From the NCBI GenBank assembly GCA_023382675.1, contig JAHDWN010000022.1:45722-109721 (forward strand): a DNA stretch of 64,000 nt. Reading direction: 5' to 3'. The DNA is from Anaerolineae bacterium. Lineage in GTDB: Bacteria; Chloroflexota; Anaerolineae; Aggregatilineales; Phototrophicaceae. Below, piece by piece: positions 58,045 through 64,000 of the stretch (position 1 is the stretch's first letter; each line of letters starts with the position of its first letter). Under the pieces are notes generated by a model. That model was not told the origin of the DNA. It was given only the letters and a program-made list of their open reading frames with translations, and did no database searches. The translations under genes and the position numbers were made by a program.

Positions 58045-59907
58045 ATGCCTGTGATCATTGAGCCTGCTGCCCCGCTCGATCTCGCCGCCGCCGATCTCAG
58101 GCCGCGCGGGACTGTCCATCCCAGCCCGGCGGACTGGCGCGACCAGGTGATCTACTTTCTGCTGCCCGACCGCTTCAGCGACGGCCACGAGGCTGAACGT
58201 CCGCGCTTTGACCGCACCCAGCCCGCGCTGCACAGGGCGCAGGACACGGCCACGTGGATGGCGGCGGGCAAGCAGTTCGTCGGCGGCACCCTACGCGGCA
58301 TTACCAGCAAGCTCGACTATCTGCGCGATCTGGGCGTCACCGCGCTCTGGGTTGGCCCGATCTGGAAGCAGCGCGCCGATTTGCAGACCTATCACGGCTA
58401 CGCGATCCAGAACTTCCTCGATGTCGATCCCCGCTTTGGCACGCGCCAGGATTTGCGCGATCTGGTCGATGCCGCTCACGAGCGCGGTCTCTATGTGCTG
58501 CTCGATGTGATCTACAACCACAGCGGCAACAACTGGTTCTACCGCGACGAAATGACCGGTCAGCCGCGCGAGAGTCTGGCCTACCGGCCTTCACCGCGCT
58601 ATCCGTTCCACAGCTGGCGTTCGGGCAGCGGCCAGCCGACGCCCCAGATCGGCACGCTCGAAGATGGAGTCTATCCGCACGACTTCCAGAACCCGGATTG
58701 GTACACACGGGCGGGGCAAATCCTCCACTGGGACCCGGCGGGCTGGGAAGACCCGTTTCATCCCGATACCGAATTCCGCCGTGGTGATTTCTACGATCTC
58801 AAAGACCTCAATCATGAATACCCGCACGTGCTCGACGGACTGATCCGCGTCTACCAGTACTGGATCGCGCTGACGGACTGTGACGGCTTTCGCATTGATA
58901 CGGTCAAGCACATCAGCGAAGAGGCCTCGCAGGAATTTTGCACCCGCATTCGTGAATACTGCGAGAGCATCGGCAAAGAGAACTTCTGGATGGTCGGCGA
59001 AGTCACCGGCGGCGAATACCTTCAGCGCAGCTACCTCGACATCTGGGGGCGCGACCTCGATGCCATCCTCGACATCGGCGAGTCGAAGACGCTGCTGCGC
59101 GCCATGTGCAAAGGCCTGGGCGACCCACAGGCTTTCTTCGCTCGCTTTTCGCCGCATGACATCCTTGGCAGCCACCGCGAGACAGGCCGCTATCACGTCA
59201 GCCTGATCGACGATCACGACATGGTCGGCGCTGCCAAGCGGCGTTTTGCCGCCGGAGTCAACATCCCCGCCCGCTACGAACAGGTCGCCCATGCCGTTGG
59301 CGCGATGCTGCTCACACTCGGCGTCCCCTGCGTCTACTACGGCACTGAACAGGCCTTTGATGGCACGCAGGATCGCCACGATTTCAGCATCGAGCCGAAT
59401 CTCTACGCCGAAGATCGTTACATCCGCGAGGCGATGTTCGGTGGCGCGTTCGGCGCGTTCAAGACCGAAGGTTGCCACTTCTTCGACCCCGATCACCCGA
59501 CGTATCTGCGCATCGCCGCATTGAACCGTGTCCGCAGCCGGCAAGATGTCGTCGGCCTGGCACTGCGGCGCGGCAGGCAGTATCTGCGCGAGACCGCGCC
59601 GGCATTTGGGCAGCCGTTCGTGCTGCCACGTCAGGGCGACATCGTCGCCTGGTCGCGCCTGTTGTTCGAGACGGAGGCGCTGATTGTGCTCAATTCGCAT
59701 GGCCTGGAGACGCGCTCAGCGCTGGTGACGGTTGATGCGACCCTGCACGCCCCGGGCACGCTGATGACCGTGCTTTATGACGGCGCGTGGAGCGACGATC
59801 AACTCCGCCAGCCGCCGACTGGTCGGACGGTAACGGTCGAGTCCTTCTTTGGGCGCTCGTTCGTCCGCGTTGAACTGCCGCCATCGGGGATGCTTGTGCT
59901 CGGCTGA
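58045..59907 (+). CDS. Alpha-amylase family glycoside hydrolase (GH13)
   Basis: A 620-residue cytosolic GH13 enzyme, with no signal peptide. The barrel carries DVIYNHSGN, DGFRIDTVKH (nucleophile near residue 285), WMVGEVTG (acid/base Glu near 319) and LIDDHDMVG (transition-state Asp near 392). A long loop (about 160-235) and the FRRGDFYDLKDLNHEYP segment separate strands. The closing domain is beta-rich (~530-620). The specificity (amylase, neopullulanase or glucosyltransferase) is not decidable. ATG 58045 has GGAG six bases upstream, better than ATG 58033. With pfkA divergent, glycogen or starch use is suggested. Confidence 0.85.
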   Translation: MPVIIEPAAPLDLAAADLRPRGTVHPSPADWRDQVIYFLLPDRFSDGHEAERPRFDRTQPALHRAQDTATWMAAGKQFVGGTLRGITSKLDYLRDLGVTALWVGPIWKQRADLQTYHGYAIQNFLDVDPRFGTRQDLRDLVDAAHERGLYVLLDVIYNHSGNNWFYRDEMTGQPRESLAYRPSPRYPFHSWRSGSGQPTPQIGTLEDGVYPHDFQNPDWYTRAGQILHWDPAGWEDPFHPDTEFRRGDFYDLKDLNHEYPHVLDGLIRVYQYWIALTDCDGFRIDTVKHISEEASQEFCTRIREYCESIGKENFWMVGEVTGGEYLQRSYLDIWGRDLDAILDIGESKTLLRAMCKGLGDPQAFFARFSPHDILGSHRETGRYHVSLIDDHDMVGAAKRRFAAGVNIPARYEQVAHAVGAMLLTLGVPCVYYGTEQAFDGTQDRHDFSIEPNLYAEDRYIREAMFGGAFGAFKTEGCHFFDPDHPTYLRIAALNRVRSRQDVVGLALRRGRQYLRETAPAFGQPFVLPRQGDIVAWSRLLFETEALIVLNSHGLETRSALVTVDATLHAPGTLMTVLYDGAWSDDQLRQPPTGRTVTVESFFGRSFVRVELPPSGMLVLG

Positions 59908-59944
59908 TGGGCAACGTGGTGCACAATGCTGAACAAATGCTTTG

Positions 59945-59972
59945 TTGCGGCGTGGTCATCGCGCGCTATAAT
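59945..59972 (+). promoter_or_regulatory. Likely promoter of the sdh operon
   Basis: TTGCGG (59945-59950) and a perfect TATAAT (59967-59972) with a 16-base spacer stand 105 bases before the sdhCD start, just after the GH13 stop. Confidence 0.55.
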
Positions 59973-60076
59973 CGCACAAAATATAGCGTCGTGCATTCGC
60001 CACGCCCAATGATATTGTGGCGGTTTCTCACCTCGGCGCGTGCACGCTTTCGACAAAAGTCTAGGAGTTTAACCTC

Positions 60077-61123
60077 GTGACTGCACTTGTCACCACCCTC
60101 ACTGAGACGCTGCGCTATCGCGGTGCAATAGGGCAGTGGAGCTGGGTGCTCCATCGCGTCGCCGGTCTCGGCGTCGTCTTGTTTCTCGTCCTTCATGTCA
60201 TTGGTGTAGCCTATTCGGTTTTTTACCCTGGCCTGTGGGAAGAAGAAGTCCTTATTTACCAGCACCCGATCTTCACGATTGGTGAGTTCGTGCTGACGGC
60301 CTGCGTCGTCTATCACGCGCTCAACGGGCTGCGCATCAGCATTCTGGACAGCCGTCCGCACCTGTGGAAACATCAAAAACAGGCCGCGACTTACGTCCTG
60401 CTGGGCACGCTTGTTCTGCTGATACCGACCTTCATTCTCATGTTTGGGCACGTGCTGCGCCATTACAACGAAGGGGCGTTCTTCATCGATTTCCCAACGC
60501 TGCTTAACGCCATGCTCCGCTTTGCCATCGGCATCGCGGCGGCGGCAGCGCTGGCGGTGCTTGCCTCCGGCCTCTACGGGCTGATCGGTGGCAATCAGAA
60601 GGATGTCTCGGTTGGCAAGGGCAGCGGCAGCCGCATGGAACGCTTCTGGTGGTCGTTCATGCGCATCAGCGGCGTGCTCATCATCCCGCTCGTTTTCGGC
60701 CACTTGGCGATTGCCCACATCGTGCAGGGCGTGTTCGAGATCAATCTGGCGAGCGCCAATATCCCTGGCGTGCCGGTTTCCGAAGTCGGCAGTATCCTGG
60801 CAAACGGCATCAACAACAGCGGCACAGCCGTCGAATACGTGGCCGAGCGCTGGAATTTCTTGATCGGCGGCGTCGCGCTCTGGCGCATCTATGATGCTGC
60901 GCTGTTGGCACTCGTCACTGTGCATGGCTTTAATGGTCTGCGCTACGTGATCACCGATTACACCATGTCGTCGCCGCTCATGCGCCGCGCGGCTGTGTAT
61001 CTCTGCTTCATCGGTGGTACGGCGCTGTTGGTCGTCGGCGTGCTGGCACTACTCGGCACCATCGATACGACCGCTGTGCAGCTTGCGGAAGAAGCCAAAG
61101 CACACCTTTTGGGAATGCCATAA
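60077..61123 (+). CDS. sdhC: Succinate dehydrogenase membrane anchor, SdhC-SdhD single-chain fusion
   Basis: A 348-residue membrane subunit that appears to join both anchors. The first half (residues ~15-180) has SWVLHRVAGLGVVLFLVLHVIG and HALNGLRISILD, the SdhC-like cytochrome b features. The second half (~190-320) has FWWSFMRISGVLIIPLVFGHLAIAHI and VHGFNGLRYVITDY, SdhD-like. Each part supplies an H(A/G)(L/F)NGLR motif, with the His expected to bind haem. Complex II usually has separate ~110-130-residue chains, so a duplication or gene fusion is indicated. GTG 60077 has AGGAG about ten bases upstream. sdhA follows. Confidence 0.88.
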   Translation: MTALVTTLTETLRYRGAIGQWSWVLHRVAGLGVVLFLVLHVIGVAYSVFYPGLWEEEVLIYQHPIFTIGEFVLTACVVYHALNGLRISILDSRPHLWKHQKQAATYVLLGTLVLLIPTFILMFGHVLRHYNEGAFFIDFPTLLNAMLRFAIGIAAAAALAVLASGLYGLIGGNQKDVSVGKGSGSRMERFWWSFMRISGVLIIPLVFGHLAIAHIVQGVFEINLASANIPGVPVSEVGSILANGINNSGTAVEYVAERWNFLIGGVALWRIYDAALLALVTVHGFNGLRYVITDYTMSSPLMRRAAVYLCFIGGTALLVVGVLALLGTIDTTAVQLAEEAKAHLLGMP

Positions 61124-61238
61124 AGAGATCGACACGCACGGCTGGACGAGGCGTTTATCAACTTAGCCTCAGCAAGTCCTACCGTCGTCAGCGACTCTTC
61201 GTTGTTCCATGACACATGAATCGGAGATGCGATCAGTA

Positions 61239-63062
61239 ATGAAAACACATCAATATGAAGCGGTCGTCGTCGGGGCTGGCGGCGCTGGCCTGATGGCGGC
61301 GCTTTATGCGAGCAAGGGCGGCGCGAACGTCGCCGTCATCAGCAAACTGTATCCCACGCGCAGCCACACCGGCACTGCCCAAGGCGGTATCGGCGCGGCG
61401 CTCGGCAATCTGGAAGAAGACAAACCGCTCTGGCACGCCTTCGATACCGTCAAGGGCGGCGACTACCTGGCCGATCAGAACGCGGCCAAGGTGCTGGCCG
61501 AAGAGGCCATTGACGCCGTGATCGAGTTGGAGCTTATGGGCTTACCGTTCGACCGCACGGACGAAGGCCGCATCAGCCAGCGGCGCTTCGGCGGCCATAC
61601 GAGCAACTTCGGCGAAAAACCGGTGCGTCGTGCCTGTCACGCCGCCGACCGCACCGGCCACATGATTTTGCAGACGCTGTACCAGCAGTGCATCAAACAA
61701 GAAGTCAAGTTCTTCGACGAATTCCACGTCGTCGACGTGATCGTCAATAACGGTGTTTGCGTCGGTGTCGTCGCCGTCGAACTCGGTACGGGCGAATTTC
61801 ACGTCTTCCATTCCAAGGCGACGCTGTTCGCGACCGGCGGTTGGGGGCGTGTATGGAGCGTCACCAGCAACGCGCATAGCCTGACCGGTGACGGCGCGGC
61901 GGTTGCCTTGCGGCGCGGCGTGCCGATGCAGGATATGGAGTTCTTCCAGTTCCACCCGACTGGCATTTACAGAATGGGTATTCTCATCACCGAGGGCGTT
62001 CGCGGCGAAGGCGGTGTACTCATTAATGGCCGGGGCGAGCGCTTCATGGAGAAGTATGCGCCCAACATCAAAGACCTCGCCAGCCGTGACGTGATCAGCC
62101 GCTCGATCTATCTCGAAATCCGTGAGGGGCGCGGCGTCAAAGGCAAAGACTATGTCTACCTGGACATCACGCCAGAGACGGTCAATCGCTATCTGGCCGA
62201 GGCAGGCGAAACCCGCCGCATCGACCGCGAGACAGTCGAGAAGAAACTGCCGGACATCCTCGATTTCTGCCGCACCTACCTGGGTGTTGACCCGGTCAAA
62301 GAACCGATGCCGATCCAGCCGACGGCGCACTATGCCATGGGCGGCATCCCGACCAACGTCGATGCCGAGGTCGTGCTCGATGACAACTGGACGGTGATGC
62401 CCGGCATATACGCGGCGGGCGAAGTCGCCTGCGTCAGCTGCCACGGCGCGAACCGTCTCGGCACGAATTCGCTGGTCGATCTCGTCGTCTTCGGGCGGCG
62501 CGGCGGCATGGCGATGGCGAAGTACGTCAAGGGCGCTGATTTTGTCAGCCTGCCCGCCAATCCCGCCCGAGAAATCGAGGCCGAGTTCGAGCGCATCCGC
62601 ACGAGCAAGGGCAAGACCCGCCCTGGCGAACTGCGCAGCGCCATGCAAAAGACCATGATGGAGGGCGTCGGCGTCTTCCGCGAAGCATCTGGTATGCAAA
62701 CGACTCTGAATACCTTGCAGGAACTCAAACGACGCTACCAGACCGACCTGCACATCGACGATACTGGCCGCCAGTTCAACACTGACGTGATCGAAGCCTG
62801 GGAGCTGGGCTGCCTGCTCGACCTGGCAGAGAGCACCGCCGTCAGCGCGCTCAACCGCACGGAGAGCCGTGGCGCGCACAGCCGTGAAGACTACAAAGCG
62901 CGTGACGACGAGAACTGGATGGTACACACGCTCATCTCACGCAAGCCCGGTCTCGCTCCGGATGGCGGCGCGGGCGACTATGAACTCAACACCAAGAAGA
63001 AGGTCGATCAATCGCTCGCCGAAACGGACGACCGCTTCAAGCCGAAAGTGCGCTCCTATTGA
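61239..63062 (+). CDS. sdhA: Succinate dehydrogenase flavoprotein subunit
   Basis: A 607-residue FAD enzyme that oxidises succinate to fumarate in complex II. It has [17 protein letters not shown], the covalent FAD His in [34 protein letters not shown] and [19 protein letters not shown] with active-site Arg, the quinone-fumarate block [18 protein letters not shown] and [14 protein letters not shown]. It ends with the extra C-terminal capping domain. Start ambiguous: ATG 61239 fits the family and has GGAG 12 bases away; ATG 61209 would add ten residues. Confidence 0.95.
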   Translation: MKTHQYEAVVVGAGGAGLMAALYASKGGANVAVISKLYPTRSHTGTAQGGIGAALGNLEEDKPLWHAFDTVKGGDYLADQNAAKVLAEEAIDAVIELELMGLPFDRTDEGRISQRRFGGHTSNFGEKPVRRACHAADRTGHMILQTLYQQCIKQEVKFFDEFHVVDVIVNNGVCVGVVAVELGTGEFHVFHSKATLFATGGWGRVWSVTSNAHSLTGDGAAVALRRGVPMQDMEFFQFHPTGIYRMGILITEGVRGEGGVLINGRGERFMEKYAPNIKDLASRDVISRSIYLEIREGRGVKGKDYVYLDITPETVNRYLAEAGETRRIDRETVEKKLPDILDFCRTYLGVDPVKEPMPIQPTAHYAMGGIPTNVDAEVVLDDNWTVMPGIYAAGEVACVSCHGANRLGTNSLVDLVVFGRRGGMAMAKYVKGADFVSLPANPAREIEAEFERIRTSKGKTRPGELRSAMQKTMMEGVGVFREASGMQTTLNTLQELKRRYQTDLHIDDTGRQFNTDVIEAWELGCLLDLAESTAVSALNRTESRGAHSREDYKARDDENWMVHTLISRKPGLAPDGGAGDYELNTKKKVDQSLAETDDRFKPKVRSY

Positions 63063-63128
63063 TCGCGCATACCGCATCCACAGCCAGAGGACACGAGACG
63101 AGATAACGAAGCCGAAAGCAAAAGATAC

Positions 63129-63887
63129 ATGGACGTCACAATTCGAGTTCGACGCTTTAATCCGGAAGTTCCGGGCAAGAACAAGCCTTACTGGCAGGAA
63201 TTTCATCTGACCGAGGTCGAGGAAACTGACCGCGTGCTCGAACTGCTGCACCGCGTCAAGTGGGAGCAGGATGGCACGCTGACGCTGCGCCGCGCCTGCG
63301 CGCACGGCATCTGCGGGTCGGACGCGATGCGCATCAACGGCGTCAACCGCCTGGCCTGCAAGGTGCTGGTGCGCGATGTTGGCACCAAGATGCAGATCGA
63401 ACCGATCCTCGGTTTGCCTGTGCTTAAAGATCTGGTCGTCGATATGGAGCCGTTCTTCGATCATTATCGCAGCGTCATGCCGTTCTTCGTCAACGACACG
63501 CCTACCCCGGCGGATGGGCGCGAGCGGCTGCAAACCCAGGACGACCGTGAGAAGTTCGACGACACGACCAAGTGCATCCTGTGCGCGTGCTGCACGACGA
63601 GCTGCCCCTCATTCTGGGCGAATGGACAGTACGTTGGCCCGGCGGCGATTGTGCAGGCGCACCGTTTCATCTTCGATACGCGCGATCAGGCCTGGAAAGA
63701 GCGTCTGGAAATTCTGGGTGAGCCGAACGGTGTCTGGCGCTGCCGCACAATCTTCAACTGCACGCCAGCCTGCCCGCGTGAAATCCAGGTGACGAAAGCC
63801 ATCGGCGAGGTCAAACTGGCGATTCGATCCGGGAAGCGCGAAGGCATCGCCACCGCCGTCGGGCCGGTCGCCGAAGGCAACGGCTAA
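63129..63887 (+). CDS. sdhB: Succinate dehydrogenase iron-sulfur subunit
   Basis: A 252-residue protein carrying three Fe-S clusters between SdhA and the membrane anchor. The 2Fe-2S loop is RACAHGICGSDAMRINGVNRLAC, spread over 63294-63361, with Asp as the fourth ligand position. The 4Fe-4S motif is CILCACCTTSCP and the 3Fe-4S motif is CRTIFNCTPACP. The gene ends the sdhCD-sdhA-sdhB operon; a terminator follows. Normal length. Confidence 0.95.
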   Translation: MDVTIRVRRFNPEVPGKNKPYWQEFHLTEVEETDRVLELLHRVKWEQDGTLTLRRACAHGICGSDAMRINGVNRLACKVLVRDVGTKMQIEPILGLPVLKDLVVDMEPFFDHYRSVMPFFVNDTPTPADGRERLQTQDDREKFDDTTKCILCACCTTSCPSFWANGQYVGPAAIVQAHRFIFDTRDQAWKERLEILGEPNGVWRCRTIFNCTPACPREIQVTKAIGEVKLAIRSGKREGIATAVGPVAEGNG

Positions 63888-63920
63888 CGCATAGCGTCGA
63901 CTCCCAGATATCTGCAAGCA

Positions 63921-63946
63921 AAAGCGCCTCGGAAATGAGGCGCTTT
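63921..63946. terminator. Intrinsic hairpin after sdhB
   Basis: A perfect 10-bp stem AAAGCGCCTC/GAGGCGCTTT with a 6-base loop, between the convergent sdhB and tRNA genes. Symmetrical A and T ends let it serve both strands; the T-run is short (TTT). Confidence 0.72.
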
Positions 63947-63957
63947 GCATATCTGTG

Positions 63958-64000
63958 AGCGGGTGACGGGAATCGAACCCGTGACATTTTGCTTGGGAAG
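63958..64000 (-). tRNA. tRNA-Gly(CCC), 3' portion only
   Basis: Reading the minus strand, the window holds the anticodon loop TTCCCAA (anticodon CCC), the 3' anticodon stem GCAAA, a 5-base variable loop, the T arm ACGGG-TTCGATT-CCCGT, and the acceptor strand CACCCGC with discriminator T, which is typical of bacterial tRNA-Gly. CCA is not encoded. The 5' half lies beyond the right edge. Confidence 0.88.

Overview
The window looks like chromosomal DNA of a GC-rich bacterium, most probably a member of the Chloroflexota (Anaerolineae-like). This placement is an inference from gene content: a DUF2142-type membrane glycosyltransferase, secreted SH3b proteins on Thr/Pro-rich stalks, many sensor kinases, TTG/GTG starts mixed with strong Shine-Dalgarno sites, and a single-chain SdhC-SdhD protein. 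No 16S gene or other decisive marker is present. Most genes are ordinary housekeeping or carbohydrate-related genes. There is no prophage, CRISPR array or intact insertion sequence.

Layout. 1-8.3 kb: the C-terminus of a secreted protein, two small STAS-like paralogues, a large APC permease with an unusual cytosolic tail, a sugar isomerase-like protein, a GH3 beta-N-acetylhexosaminidase and an OmpR-like regulator. 8.4-12.5 kb: tilS and a PBP1C-type penicillin-binding protein. 12.5-14.6 kb: a compact accessory islet with an AT-richer TIR-HEAT gene next to an overlapping xisH-xisI pair. 14.7-24.3 kb: a membrane TPR protein, a thioesterase, an isolated SecY, a secreted SH3b protein, a DUF2142 glycosyltransferase and an ABC-F protein. 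24.3-36.4 kb: radA, a third STAS-like paralogue, a ugpBAE-like importer without its ATPase, cdsA, uppP-crcB and an MFS exporter. 36.5-44.8 kb: secA, gyrA, a PAP2 phosphatase and an AraC/VOC pair. 44.9-51 kb: a decayed copy of a secreted protein, a five-gene signalling operon (binding protein, hybrid-sensor kinase, three receiver-only proteins) and the intact copy of the secreted protein. 51-64 kb: two Gfo/Idh/MocA oxidoreductases, a PAS kinase, an SDR, ybaK, pfkA, a GH13 enzyme, an sdhCD-sdhA-sdhB operon and the 3' part of a tRNA-Gly(CCC).

Themes. The cell wall and envelope are well represented (GH3, PBP1C, uppP, cdsA, PAP2, secA, secY). Sugar handling recurs (GH13, pfkA, Ugp-like importer, Gfo/Idh pair, isomerase). 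Three observations deserve most attention: the TIR-HEAT/XisH/XisI islet as a candidate defence cassette; the binding-protein/kinase/three-receiver operon, which looks like a chemosensory relay and not a transporter; and a repeated TAnnnT-6 nt-ATG arrangement at four starts, suggesting leaderless transcripts, one of which would open a 34-codon ORF just ahead of gyrA.
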